Shown: positions 17,592 through 26,460 of the stretch, one piece after another | Position numbering within the stretch: position 1 is the stretch's first letter | Layout of the letters: every line of letters begins with the position of its first letter | From: an uncultured Alteromonas sp. | Lineage (GTDB): Bacteria; Pseudomonadota; Gammaproteobacteria; Enterobacterales; Alteromonadaceae | Direction of reading: 5' to 3' | DNA length: 35,153 nucleotides | Assembly: GCF_913058315.1 (NCBI RefSeq) | Contig: NZ_CAJXQY010000037.1 | Span: 1-35,153, forward strand | Notes under the pieces: generated by a model | What the model was told of the DNA's origin: nothing | Seen by the model: the letters and a program-made list of their open reading frames with translations, nothing else | Database searches by the model: none | Translations under genes and position numbers: made by a program

Positions 17592-18551
17592 CTAGTGGCA
17601 AAACCGATCCAATGCCTGCAACAGGCGCTGATTAAACTCATTCGCTAGTTGGCTTTGCGGGGCGACCGATTCAAACGCATGAAAGGCACCGGGTACGGTG
17701 TAAAGCTCGGTAGCAATGCCCGCGGCCGCTAACTTTTTGGCGAAGGTCACGTTTTCAGCGTAAAACAAATCGAGCTCTCCCACCGCAATGTAGGTGGATG
17801 GCAATCCGTTAAGCTGTGCGGCTCTGGCGGGTACCAGATGATCAGGGACTTTATCACTGCCCGGTGCTTTCCCTAAAAAGGTGCGCCAGCCATAGCGGTT
17901 TTGTTCGGCAGTCCATAAGTACTTTCCCTGATGAGGGGGCGACATCACGGTACTGCCGGTTCTGTCGTCCAGCATGGGGTATAGCAGCGCCATGCCAGCC
18001 AAATTAAAATCCGCTGAGTCAGCACAATGTAACGCGAGGTTCACTGCGTGACAGCCACCAGCACTCACGCCCAGCAGGCTGATTCGGCTGTTATCGATAG
18101 CCAATTCAGTTGCCCGGGCAGTAAGCCAATGCAGAGCGGCCTGATGCTGTAATTGTGCTTCGTCGGCCCGCACTTCAGGCGCGAGCCCGTATTCCACCGA
18201 GACCACTGCGCAATTCAGGGTGTTGGCCAGACTTTGCATGCGCGGCAGAGAATTCTGGCAGTTGCCCATGACCAGCCCACCGCCATGAAAGTGCAGTACC
18301 GCTGGCCGCACCGGTGCATCCGGATTAGTATTGATTAACCAAAGCCTAAATCCCCGGTACCCCGGCCCATCCGCTACTTCTGCCACCCCAAAAGGCACAT
18401 CTTCAAGGGGCTTGCTACCGCCTACCCTTGCGCGCTTACGGTAGAAGCCCAGATTAGCGCCATTTAATGGTGGCGACTGCTCTGTAAGCTGCATTAAAGC
18501 ATTGAGGGAAGGTAATAATTCATCCGCAACCAGCGGATCGATAATGGCCAT
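17592..18551 (-). CDS. Alpha/beta hydrolase, hormone-sensitive lipase family
   Basis: A 319-residue esterase-type hydrolase. The oxyanion-hole motif HGGG (in LHFHGGGLVMG, about residues 89-92) and the nucleophile elbow GVSAGG with Ser163 place it in the HSL (family IV) esterases. The catalytic His291 lies in GAFHAFE and the acid is probably in the ELDLFY segment near residue 258. There is no signal peptide, so it is cytoplasmic. The likely reaction is hydrolysis of short-chain esters; the natural substrate is unknown. The gene stands alone, divergent from the COG0523 gene. Confidence 0.88.
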   Translation of the reverse strand: MAIIDPLVADELLPSLNALMQLTEQSPPLNGANLGFYRKRARVGGSKPLEDVPFGVAEVADGPGYRGFRLWLINTNPDAPVRPAVLHFHGGGLVMGNCQNSLPRMQSLANTLNCAVVSVEYGLAPEVRADEAQLQHQAALHWLTARATELAIDNSRISLLGVSAGGCHAVNLALHCADSADFNLAGMALLYPMLDDRTGSTVMSPPHQGKYLWTAEQNRYGWRTFLGKAPGSDKVPDHLVPARAAQLNGLPSTYIAVGELDLFYAENVTFAKKLAAAGIATELYTVPGAFHAFESVAPQSQLANEFNQRLLQALDRFCH

Positions 18552-18652
18552 GCGCGTTCTCTTTGGTGGTTATACGAGGGTGGCTCTTTCACTTTATGCA
18601 TTATTCAGTAATGGTGTTTTACCGGGCGTTACATGCTGCATGCCCTTGAATT

Positions 18653-18665
18653 GTTATACTATAAC
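18653..18665. promoter_or_regulatory. Zur-like operator
   Basis: GTTATACTATAAC is a perfect 6-1-6 palindrome that closely matches the gammaproteobacterial Zur consensus core GTTATA-n-TATAAC. It lies 69 bases ahead of the COG0523 GTPase start and would place that gene under zinc-starvation control. Evidence is motif and context only. Confidence 0.7.
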
Positions 18666-18733
18666 GCCACTCTGTACTGAACTAATATTGCTACTGTTTG
18701 CAGTGTTTCATTTTTTAAAGCGAAAGAGAAGTT

Positions 18734-19783
18734 ATGCGCCAGAACACTCCGTTGATCCCCACCAATATCATTACCGGCTTTTTGGGGGTCGGCAAAACCA
18801 CCGCCATCAATGCGTTGCTGGCTAATAAGCCAGAGGACGAAAACTGGGCCATTCTGGTGAATGAGTTCGGCCAGGTGGGTATCGATCAGGAAATGTTACC
18901 CGACCAAAACGGTCTGCACGTAAAAGAGCTGGCTGGCGGCTGTATTTGCTGTGCCCTTGGCGCTTCTCTGGGTAAAACGGTGCGCGCCCTGATTGAACAG
19001 GCCAAGCCCCACCGGCTGATTATAGAACCCACCGGCATTGGCCACCCGGAAGGGATCATCGATACCCTTACCGGCCCCGCGTTCAGAGATAAACTGGATT
19101 TACGCGCCACCATCTGCTTGCTGGACCCGCGTTCTCTGGGCGAGCCTGAGGTGATTAACAACGAAACCTTTCACGACCAGTTAAACCTTGCCGATGTGGT
19201 TCTGATTAACAAATGCGATCTGGCCAGTGCAGAGCAGATTGATACCACAGAAGATGGCCTGAATGCTATGTTTCCGCCCAAGCAATACGTGGGCCGCACC
19301 ACCCGTTCGGTTATCGATATAGCGCTACTGGACGTGGTACGAAACGGTGAGCTTAAAGCGCAGTTTCCTGAGTCTCACCAACATCATCACGCTCACCACG
19401 CTCACCACGATCACCACGATCACGACCACCAGCATGAGCATGTACATGAACACGGCAACCATGCTGAAAGGGCTACGCCGGGTAAGCCGGTGCGAAAAAC
19501 CGGCGATGGCAATGGCCTTTTCAGCTGCGGCTGGATTTTCCACCGCGATGATTGCTTTGATTACTGGCAACTCGAAGCCATTCTTAATGAGCTTGACCAT
19601 ATCAGTCGTATTAAGGGTGTCATCAAAATCGGTACGGTATGGGTATTTTATAACCGGGTAAAAGACGAGCACGATTTCGATAAAGTGGCGTACCGCCGGG
19701 ATAGCCGCATTGAAATTATCAGTACTCAGAAACTCGACTGGGCGCAAATTGAACAAGATATGCTGGCTTGCATGACAGCATAA
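18734..19783 (+). CDS. COG0523 (CobW-type) GTPase, putative zinc metallochaperone
   Basis: A 349-residue G3E-family GTPase. Walker A is GFLGVGKT (15-22), the family metal motif GGCICC has Cys70, Cys72 and Cys73, and the guanine-specifying NKCD is present. A histidine-rich loop at residues 215-243 has 17 His in 29 residues, followed by the CobW C-terminal domain (SCGWIFHRDDCFD onward). Such proteins deliver metal, commonly zinc, to client enzymes when it is scarce; the subgroup resembles YeiR/ZigA-type proteins. The Zur-like site upstream supports zinc rather than cobalt. An AAAGAGAAG sequence precedes ATG 18734. No cobalamin genes are adjacent. The client is unknown. Confidence 0.9.
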   Translation: MRQNTPLIPTNIITGFLGVGKTTAINALLANKPEDENWAILVNEFGQVGIDQEMLPDQNGLHVKELAGGCICCALGASLGKTVRALIEQAKPHRLIIEPTGIGHPEGIIDTLTGPAFRDKLDLRATICLLDPRSLGEPEVINNETFHDQLNLADVVLINKCDLASAEQIDTTEDGLNAMFPPKQYVGRTTRSVIDIALLDVVRNGELKAQFPESHQHHHAHHAHHDHHDHDHQHEHVHEHGNHAERATPGKPVRKTGDGNGLFSCGWIFHRDDCFDYWQLEAILNELDHISRIKGVIKIGTVWVFYNRVKDEHDFDKVAYRRDSRIEIISTQKLDWAQIEQDMLACMTA

Positions 19784-19807
19784 AAAAAGCCCCTGAACAG
19801 CCGGGGC
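19782..19807 (-). terminator. Terminator of the RND operon (minus strand)
   Basis: On the minus strand it reads GCCCC, a 9-base loop, GGGGC, then seven T. It lies 88 bases past the DUF2892 stop and overlaps the TAA of the convergent GTPase gene, so it probably ends transcripts from the RND operon. Confidence 0.75.
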
Positions 19808-19894
19808 AAGGAACGGATGGGAACATCCTTCAATGAGTAAAGGTTAAAAAGTAAGCATTTACTTACTTATGCTTACTTATTAAATTTCATAAAC

Positions 19895-20110
19895 TTACTG
19901 ATTTAACGCCAGCTCTTTTTCAGTTTTAAAGCCAAACACCTTGCGTAAAATAATGGTGGCCGGACAAAAACCTGTGAAGCTTTGCTGAAACAGGTTCGCG
20001 CCGATAAACACGGTAAACCACAGAAAGTTTTCATGAACAAACCAGGTGAGTGCCACAGACAACAACACCATAAATCCGGCAAAGGCGGTTAACGCACGTT
20101 CTGCAGACAT
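19895..20110 (-). CDS. DUF2892 (YgaP-like) small membrane protein
   Basis: A 71-residue protein with two hydrophobic helices (about 9-24 and 28-45) and the characteristic GFCPATIILRKVFG segment near 47-60, matching the DUF2892 / YgaP transmembrane family. There is no rhodanese domain. The function is unknown; relatives are sometimes linked to sulfur metabolism. A clear AGGAG lies upstream of ATG 20110. It starts 9 bases after the outer-membrane protein gene and is the last gene of that operon, although its link to it may be only positional. Confidence 0.85.
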   Translation of the reverse strand: MSAERALTAFAGFMVLLSVALTWFVHENFLWFTVFIGANLFQQSFTGFCPATIILRKVFGFKTEKELALNQ

Positions 20111-20119
20111 AACTAACTC

Positions 20120-21442
20120 CTAATAAAAGTATCGGAAAGACGCATACACATTGCTGGCGTCGTTAAATTGTGAGTAAAAGGTGTGGGGTTCATCACCATA
20201 AAACAGGTTAACCCCGCCGTTTATCTGCCACTCATCCACCGGTGAATAGGTAGCGCGAAACTTCATATAGCCGTCGCTATCAGTGGGTGAATAGAAATTA
20301 AACCAGTTCAGGGTCAGCGTTTGCCTGAGCGCCCGGTACATTAACTGGGTTGTCACTACATGGCGGCTTTCTTCCTGCTCGTACTGCGGCCAGTAAGCAT
20401 TGCTGAGCAGCGCATCGTGGTCAACAATGTGCTCCGCGTACCACTGCACGCTACCGGTTAAATTGGCAATCAGCTCCTGCTCGTAGCCCACCAGAAAACG
20501 GTGCTGACTGTTCGGCACGAGAGGGTTAGTGCCGTCACTGTCTTCAATGGCGTCATGATAGGCATATTCCGCTTTAACCAGTCCCGGACCAAACGGCTTA
20601 ACGGCACTGGCGCCCCACACATTTAACCGGCTGTAACGCGGCAAGCCCTGTTCATCGGCGGCCATAGGGGTTTTGTTGTAGCCCCGGTAGCCATACAAGG
20701 CCAGCTCAGTCTGGCCAACGGTTTTATAGAGTCGCAACGCCCATTCGGCGTCATCCGGCTCGTTTTTATCCAGCACATCAAACGCCGGCGCTACATTCAT
20801 TCCAAACTGTGGATTAAAAAAGGAAAAGTATTCACCGGTAATGCCGTTATCCGGTTCAAACTGGGGGGTAACCACCAGATCCACATTCACCCAGTCAAAA
20901 TAACCGGATAACTTGGCCGACAGGCTGGGCGCCTTTAAATACTCGTCGTCCCGACCGGCAAAGAAAGACTGATAATCCTTGGGAAACATGTCATTTAAAA
21001 ACACATAATCGCCGGTGCCCCAGGTTAATACCTGCTGGCCTATTTTAGCGTCGAACTGGCTACCCCAGTCACCTAAGAAGGCCAGGTTACCCTGCCAGGC
21101 CGCTTCGCGAATTTGCACTTCCACACTGTCGAGGACGCCGTCGTAATAGAGGTCACCACGAAACGCCAGTGTTGAGGCATCCAGGGTATAGTCGGCCTGC
21201 AGTTGCACCCGCAGATCACGTAAGGTTTTATCTGCTGGCAGTGCCGGATCATCACTTAAGCGCTGGCCCACGGCGATTTCACCAAAGCCTGCCCAGGTAA
21301 AAGGCGAGACCTCTTCGACTTCGTCAAATTCATCCCAGGCGTCCCATTCGTCACCGGTTGACTGCGCTTCCTGCGCCATAACTGGCAAAGTGCCAGTGAA
21401 CAACGCAGTACCCAGCGCGATATTGAGCAACAAGCGGAGCAT
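20120..21442 (-). CDS. Outer-membrane beta-barrel protein (DUF1302-like) of the RND operon
   Basis: A 440-residue protein with a signal peptide ending at VMAQEA, a short acidic linker rich in Asp/Glu/Trp, and then alternating amphipathic strands ending in an aromatic tail (SFRYFY), as expected of an outer-membrane barrel. The pattern resembles DUF1302-type porin-like proteins. ATG 21442 was chosen because it overlaps the stop of the upstream gene as TAATG; a GTG at 21454 would add four residues. In this operon it could form the outer-membrane exit or receptor for material moved by the RND protein and the LolA-like protein. The cargo is unknown. Confidence 0.72.
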   Translation of the reverse strand: MLRLLLNIALGTALFTGTLPVMAQEAQSTGDEWDAWDEFDEVEEVSPFTWAGFGEIAVGQRLSDDPALPADKTLRDLRVQLQADYTLDASTLAFRGDLYYDGVLDSVEVQIREAAWQGNLAFLGDWGSQFDAKIGQQVLTWGTGDYVFLNDMFPKDYQSFFAGRDDEYLKAPSLSAKLSGYFDWVNVDLVVTPQFEPDNGITGEYFSFFNPQFGMNVAPAFDVLDKNEPDDAEWALRLYKTVGQTELALYGYRGYNKTPMAADEQGLPRYSRLNVWGASAVKPFGPGLVKAEYAYHDAIEDSDGTNPLVPNSQHRFLVGYEQELIANLTGSVQWYAEHIVDHDALLSNAYWPQYEQEESRHVVTTQLMYRALRQTLTLNWFNFYSPTDSDGYMKFRATYSPVDEWQINGGVNLFYGDEPHTFYSQFNDASNVYASFRYFY

Positions 21443-22257
21443 TATTTTATCCACTGTACTGGCGGGTTACGCAGGCTGCGCTCGGTGAACACATCGTCGG
21501 GCAAGCCAACGTTATATTCTGAGCCACGAAACTCCATTAAGGTGTAGCCGCCATTGGTCAAATCAGACACTTTTGAGCGCAGGACAGTCGGGAACCCCTG
21601 CACCTCATCGACCTGTACTGACTCCACTCGACGGTAGTTGGTATCGTCGCTTTTGTAGAAGTTAATCAGTACCGGTAACGAGGTCGCCTTGTCGATTTCA
21701 ACGATGTAGTAAGCAAATTCCACCGAGCCGGGATCTTTAGGCACCGCTTTGAGTACATAGCGCTCAGCGTTTTCTTCTACCAACGAGAAATCATCCTGGG
21801 ATACGGCGCGACCAGAGACATCCTCATAGAAGAAGTGCGAGCCCACAAAGGAGGTGCGCTTATCACCTGCTGAAATGCGTTTTACCAGATCCAGCGCAGG
21901 TAGGTACAACCAGCGGTCGTCATCCACATTGGTATCGGCATGTTTTTCTACCCGGAAAACCGTGTCTTTCACATCGGTAGGACGAGAGAAAAACACCATC
22001 ATTTTCTGGTCGCCGTTATCTTCCACGTCCTTGCGCAAAATAGTGAACTGGCGTAATTGTTTACGGCCCTGACTGTCCACAATCATCATACGCGCATCAG
22101 AGCGACCGTCTTCACCTGCATAGTAAGCGGCCTTCTCGGCCTCTTTGATCAGTTGGTTTACATTCACCTCTGCCATAGCGGGTGTCAGAAATGTCAGACT
22201 GGTGGCTGCCAGGATTGTCGCAGCCAGGGTTGTTTTAGCAAATTGTGTGAATTTCAT
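21442..22257 (-). CDS. LolA-like outer-membrane lipoprotein-sorting protein
   Basis: A 271-residue periplasmic protein with a Sec signal (cleavage after TPAMA) and the fold pattern of the LolA-like family annotated as outer membrane lipoprotein-sorting protein, including WLYLPALDLVKRIS and SFVGSHFFYEDVSGR. Such proteins accompany RND/MMPL exporters and are thought to carry lipids or lipoproteins across the periplasm. ATG 22257 has AAGGAG five bases upstream; the upstream GTG 22263 is unlikely. It starts 9 bases after the RND gene, and its stop overlaps the next start as TAATG, so the genes are coupled. Confidence 0.85.
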   Translation of the reverse strand: MKFTQFAKTTLAATILAATSLTFLTPAMAEVNVNQLIKEAEKAAYYAGEDGRSDARMMIVDSQGRKQLRQFTILRKDVEDNGDQKMMVFFSRPTDVKDTVFRVEKHADTNVDDDRWLYLPALDLVKRISAGDKRTSFVGSHFFYEDVSGRAVSQDDFSLVEENAERYVLKAVPKDPGSVEFAYYIVEIDKATSLPVLINFYKSDDTNYRRVESVQVDEVQGFPTVLRSKVSDLTNGGYTLMEFRGSEYNVGLPDDVFTERSLRNPPVQWIK

Positions 22258-22266
22258 AACCACTCC

Positions 22267-24831
22267 TTAATTCGCCGACTTAAAGACGATTTTACGGCCC
22301 AGACTCATCACCGCCGGTAATAACAACAGGGTTACCAGGGCAGAGATAGCCATAATGCTCGCAAGAAACACACCAACGGTGATGTATGGCACGAGCGGGG
22401 CAAACAATAACGGGGTAAAGCCCAGCGCAATTACCAACGCATTGCGCGAAATGGCAGTGGCCGGTTCTTCAAACATAATAGCCATAGTTTGCTGAACGCT
22501 GCCTGTATCATTAAAAGTAGCACGGGCACGCTCCAGGAAGTGAATAGCGAAATCCACCGATAAACCGAGTGTCAGTGCTGAGAGCACCGCGATGGGCATG
22601 TCGTAGTCCTTACCCACAATGCCAATCAAACCGTAGATAAAGGTGATGGTAATGGTGAGTGGCAGCATCGCCAGCACACCGTATACCAGTGAGCGAAACA
22701 GCACTATCATCATCACAAACACAATCACAAACGCGCCCATTAAGCTGTCGAGCATGCCGGCCACCATATTTTCCTGCCACACCACGTTAAGGTAGGCCTT
22801 ACCTGCCCAGTCGGCTTCAATGCCGGCAGGCAACGGATTGGCGTCTATATAGTCACTAACCAGTTGCACTACAGCGGTCATATCCTGGTTATCACCGCTG
22901 GTCAGTTGTAACCAGATCAATGCCGAACGGTAATCCGGGGTAACAAAATGCCACAGATCGTTTGGCCGGTGTGATGACTGATACTGCAATAAGGTTTGCG
23001 CAACAGCGTTACTGCTGTCGGGTAATGCATAGTCTTGCTGCTCGCCTGAGCGCAGCTCGCGGTTAACTACTTTCACCACATCCGGCAGCGCATTGGATTT
23101 ACCCACTAAGCCTGAGTCCTGCAGCGTTTGCTGCAGCTTTTCTATATAGGCGAGGAGCTCCGGGCTTTGAAAAGTTTTGCCCTGACTGTCAGCGGCTTCC
23201 ACTTTTGCCATTACCGCATCGAGATAATCGGCTTCATCATTTGTGAGATCATCAAACAGTTTATCGTCGATAGCAAAAATCAGATTTTGCAGCGCTTCGG
23301 TAGACGCCCCTTCCTGCACCGTTGCCAGCGTTTCTTTGCGCCAGTCACTTAGTGAAGCGGGCATGGCATCGGTAGTCAGCATGCTCTGCGGCGTTACCTG
23401 CTCAGAGCGATCAGTTAATACAAGGTAAGCATTGTAAGTACCGGCAAAGTTCTCGTTTAATACGCGGTCGGCCACGCGAATTTCATGGTCGGATTTAAAC
23501 CAGCGTACCGGATTATCGTTGATCTGGATTTGCATAACGCCCCATACCGACACCGCGAAAATAACGCCAAACGCGACCAGTAAAGTCCCTTTATAACCTG
23601 TAGCAATTTTACCCAGCCCGCGAGCGATGCGCGCAATCCGCGAACCATCACCATTACCGTCCTGATGCAAGGCATCTTGTAAGTTATTCAGTGCTTTATC
23701 ACTCATGCGTGAAAGGTAAGCCGGAATAAACACAATAGTGACCAGAAACGCAAACAGGATCCCAAAGCCCACAAAGGCACCAAAAATCTGCACCGGTGGA
23801 ATAGGCGTCAGCATCAGCGAGAAAAAGCCAACCGATGAGGTAATCGAGGTAAACAGCATTGGGGTAAACAGGTGACCAACCACCTCTTTAACCACCGCTT
23901 TTAAATCTTCGCCGGGTTTATAGCGGTCGGAGAATTCCGACAAAATGTGCACCGAGTCGACCACCGCTATCGGCATCAGGAAGATGGCGATCATCGATGA
24001 CATAATATGCACAGTAAAACCGAAACCAATCAACAATCCCATGGTAACGATCACCGTCGCCATGGCCACCACCATGGGCGCAATGATAAGTGGAATATTA
24101 CGGAAGAAAATAAACAGCAGAATAAAGATGGTCAGCCCCGCCAGTGGTGCTGAGATCCCCATTTGTACAAACATCTCAAAACCAAACTGGTCTTCCGCCA
24201 CCGGTAATCCGGTGATATACCACTGCTCGGTGCCATCAAACTGATTGATGGCAGCGCGGATTTCTTCGGCAATCCGATAGCTCTCGTTTTTATCCAGAAT
24301 CGGCACGTAAATCGCTGCCGCCTTGCCGTTTTGTGATACCAGTGTGTCGTATAACAACGGCAGGCGTTCAATATTGGTTTGTATCTGCTGTGCTGCCGCC
24401 TCATCAGCTGGCGGATTTGGCATCATCCATTCAAAACGAATGGTACCCGGTCCGGCCTGAGAAATATTGTCGACCGTCGAAATAGACATCAGGTCGGCGT
24501 CCACGACCCCATCAATTGCCAAAATTGACTCAGTTAAGTCAAATATGTCAGTCAAAGATGACTGGTTATAAACACCTTGTGACGTTTTATCATCCACCAC
24601 CCCCACTACGATGGCATCGTACATGCCAAAATTCGCTTTAGTCTGGTTGTGAAAAACCCGCGCAGGATGTTCGGCATCCAACATGTTCTCCGGGTCTGTA
24701 TCAATGGTTATCCGTGGGATCTGACTGCCGACACCGAGGGTTAAAAGCAACAGAATGGCATAAACCCAAAGCGGTTTTTGCGTACTGATTGCAACAAGTT
24801 TGCTGGATATACTCTTCATAATCACCGTCAT
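22267..24831 (-). CDS. RND superfamily (MMPL-type) exporter
   Basis: An 854-residue inner-membrane transporter with the RND duplication: one N-terminal helix (about 20-38), a large periplasmic domain beginning with IDTDPENML, a bundle of five helices (about 230-380), a second periplasmic domain and a second bundle (about 690-850). The segment PIAVVDSVHILSEF after the fourth helix and the corresponding GLSVDFAIHFLER in the second half are the family's conserved motif, whose acidic residue carries proton flow. It is shorter than tripartite drug pumps and fits MMPL/HpnN-like lipid exporters. An alternative ATG at 24819 would drop four residues. It is first in an operon with the LolA-like and barrel genes and divergent from the MFS gene. 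Confidence 0.9.
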   Translation of the reverse strand: MTVIMKSISSKLVAISTQKPLWVYAILLLLTLGVGSQIPRITIDTDPENMLDAEHPARVFHNQTKANFGMYDAIVVGVVDDKTSQGVYNQSSLTDIFDLTESILAIDGVVDADLMSISTVDNISQAGPGTIRFEWMMPNPPADEAAAQQIQTNIERLPLLYDTLVSQNGKAAAIYVPILDKNESYRIAEEIRAAINQFDGTEQWYITGLPVAEDQFGFEMFVQMGISAPLAGLTIFILLFIFFRNIPLIIAPMVVAMATVIVTMGLLIGFGFTVHIMSSMIAIFLMPIAVVDSVHILSEFSDRYKPGEDLKAVVKEVVGHLFTPMLFTSITSSVGFFSLMLTPIPPVQIFGAFVGFGILFAFLVTIVFIPAYLSRMSDKALNNLQDALHQDGNGDGSRIARIARGLGKIATGYKGTLLVAFGVIFAVSVWGVMQIQINDNPVRWFKSDHEIRVADRVLNENFAGTYNAYLVLTDRSEQVTPQSMLTTDAMPASLSDWRKETLATVQEGASTEALQNLIFAIDDKLFDDLTNDEADYLDAVMAKVEAADSQGKTFQSPELLAYIEKLQQTLQDSGLVGKSNALPDVVKVVNRELRSGEQQDYALPDSSNAVAQTLLQYQSSHRPNDLWHFVTPDYRSALIWLQLTSGDNQDMTAVVQLVSDYIDANPLPAGIEADWAGKAYLNVVWQENMVAGMLDSLMGAFVIVFVMMIVLFRSLVYGVLAMLPLTITITFIYGLIGIVGKDYDMPIAVLSALTLGLSVDFAIHFLERARATFNDTGSVQQTMAIMFEEPATAISRNALVIALGFTPLLFAPLVPYITVGVFLASIMAISALVTLLLLPAVMSLGRKIVFKSAN

Positions 24832-25031
24832 TAAGACAATAAGACATAATCTATAGCAGCAATATATGCGCCAAATCTAATATAACAAGTTTTTTTTATT
24901 AACAACTGCCGTCAGGTAGCTCTTAAATGATCGGTGCGCTCTATCTAACCGGCTGATATAAGCGAGAAAGGTTGCTGTTCGTGCTAGAATGGCGATTCAT
25001 TGAATTATTTCGGGCAGCTGCTTTTTTACAA

Positions 25032-26246
25032 ATGACCTTTCGCTTATTGTTCTTTTCACTGCTCGCCACCGCCATGGGCCAGTCGGTTGTCATGACCACC
25101 TTGCCACCCTTGGGCCGCGAAGTAGGATTAAGCGAGTTCAATGTGGCCTTTTTGATGTCCAGCTCTGCCATGATGTACGCGCTGGGGAATGCTTTCTGGT
25201 CGCGAATTGGTAAGCGACGGGGATACCGGCGACTCCTTATCACCGGACTCAGCGGTTACACCATCGGGACATTAATTTTTGCCTCTGTTTGGTTAACCGG
25301 CTTTCAGGGCTGGCTGGTAGGTACGGCCCTATTCGTAGCATTGCTTTTTGCCCGCACAGCACAGGCTACCATTATGTCGGCAACCCCACCGTCGGTGGTG
25401 GGGATGGCCATTGCCATTAGCAGCGATGCCGAGCGGGTTAAAGCCATCAGCAAAGTCTCCTCAGCCCATAGTCTGGGGCAAATCCTTGGCCCGACTTTCG
25501 CTGGCCTGATGGTCAGCATTCATTTATTAGCGCCGCTTTACGGGATCACCTTAATGACGCTGATTGCGGTAATATTGGTGTGGCGGTTTCTGCCTCACGA
25601 ACATAATGCACCAGCCAGCGTTGGCACTGCCAGACCCACAGAGCCAGGACTTCGCACCATCCAACCCTATGTGCCGCTTTTGATCGGTATGAATGCCAGT
25701 GTTTTTCTTGCCATTGCGATGATGCAGCAATCGCTGGCCTTTTTTCTGATAGATCACCACAAACTCACCACTACCGAAGCTGCTCAAGCGGTGGGGCTGG
25801 CTATGATGTTAAGTGCCATTTGCGCGTTAACGGTTCAGGTAGCGCTCGTGCAACGCACCAGCATGCATCCGGGTAACCTGGTTAAAATTGCCTTGCCCTT
25901 GCTCTCGATTGGCTACCTTATTATTTATCTCCATCAACAAACACCACACTTGTATATTGCCATGCTGTTTTTGGGCAGTGGATTGGGAATTAGCTACCCG
26001 GCCATAGCGGCACTGGCGAGTTCAAGCTGCAAACCAGAAAATCAGGCCACCGTTACCGGCTTTATCACCGCCTCACCGGCCATGGGATATATTATTGGCC
26101 CGCCCATTGCGGCGACCTTGTATAGCATGGGGCACAGGATGCCCTTTATTGCCGCCTCAGTCTTACTGGCAATTGTTTCGCTGGTTGCTATCACGCACTT
26201 ACGTGCCAGACCGGCGCCCCAGCCCACGCCTTCAGATCAACAATAG
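25032..26246 (+). CDS. MFS transporter
   Basis: A 404-residue major facilitator with about 12 hydrophobic segments. The loop between helices 2 and 3 has the family signature as WSRIGKRRGYRRLL (near residue 56). The N-terminal PPLGREVGLSE pattern fits a drug/H+ antiporter-like subgroup. The frame is open from ATG 24972, but ATG 25032 gives a normal MFS beginning (MTFRLLFFSLL) and the extra 20 residues seem spurious; no strong ribosome site supports either. It is divergent from the RND operon over an AT-rich 200-base region. The substrate is unknown. Confidence 0.85.
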   Translation: MTFRLLFFSLLATAMGQSVVMTTLPPLGREVGLSEFNVAFLMSSSAMMYALGNAFWSRIGKRRGYRRLLITGLSGYTIGTLIFASVWLTGFQGWLVGTALFVALLFARTAQATIMSATPPSVVGMAIAISSDAERVKAISKVSSAHSLGQILGPTFAGLMVSIHLLAPLYGITLMTLIAVILVWRFLPHEHNAPASVGTARPTEPGLRTIQPYVPLLIGMNASVFLAIAMMQQSLAFFLIDHHKLTTTEAAQAVGLAMMLSAICALTVQVALVQRTSMHPGNLVKIALPLLSIGYLIIYLHQQTPHLYIAMLFLGSGLGISYPAIAALASSSCKPENQATVTGFITASPAMGYIIGPPIAATLYSMGHRMPFIAASVLLAIVSLVAITHLRARPAPQPTPSDQQ

Positions 26247-26261
26247 CCCTGTGGTCAGGGT
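26247..26261 (+). terminator. Weak hairpin after the MFS gene
   Basis: CCCTG (26247-26251) and CAGGG (26256-26260) flank a TGGT loop, followed by TCTTGTTCT. It begins directly after the stop. The T-tract is broken, so termination may be weak. Confidence 0.4.
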
Positions 26262-26379
26262 CTTGTTCTAAACAGTATGAGTCTTACTTCATTACCTGTT
26301 TTACCTGTCAGCTCAGGCCTTTCCCTAGAACTAGAATAGTTAGTCTAGACCGCAACAAAAATGGGCTACACAGAAGAGA

Positions 26380-26401
26380 AAGACCTTTTTCAAGTGGTCT
26401 T
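26380..26401. repeat. Small inverted repeat upstream of tetR-type gene
   Basis: AAGACC (26380-26385) and GGTCTT (26396-26401) with a 10-base T-rich spacer, immediately upstream of the large palindrome. It may be an additional binding element or a hairpin. Confidence 0.4.
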
Positions 26402-26410
26402 ACTTGTGTC

Positions 26411-26454
26411 CTCCATAATAACTATATAGACTAGTCTGTATAGCTATTATGGAG
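26411..26454. promoter_or_regulatory. 44-bp near-perfect palindrome, predicted operator of the TetR regulator
   Basis: Twenty of 22 base pairs match around a centre between 26432 and 26433. The inner ten bases AGACTAGTCT are perfect, the only unmatched pairs are A26421/C26444 and T26426/G26439, and the outer ends are CTCC and GGAG. The GGAG end is also the likely ribosome site of the regulator gene starting at 26461, and a TATAGA -10-like sequence with a CTTGTG -35-like sequence 16 bases upstream overlaps it. This fits autorepression by a TetR dimer or pair of dimers; RNA hairpin control is an alternative. Confidence 0.75.
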
Positions 26455-26460
26455 ACGATT

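Noticed and set aside
19325-19756. 143-residue Val/Met-rich open frame opposite the COG0523 gene
   Set aside because: Antisense of the His codons in the metal-binding loop; no family pattern and no start signal.
19782-19807. Hairpin taken first as terminator of the COG0523 gene
   Set aside because: The T-run is on the minus strand only, so it fits the convergent RND operon instead.
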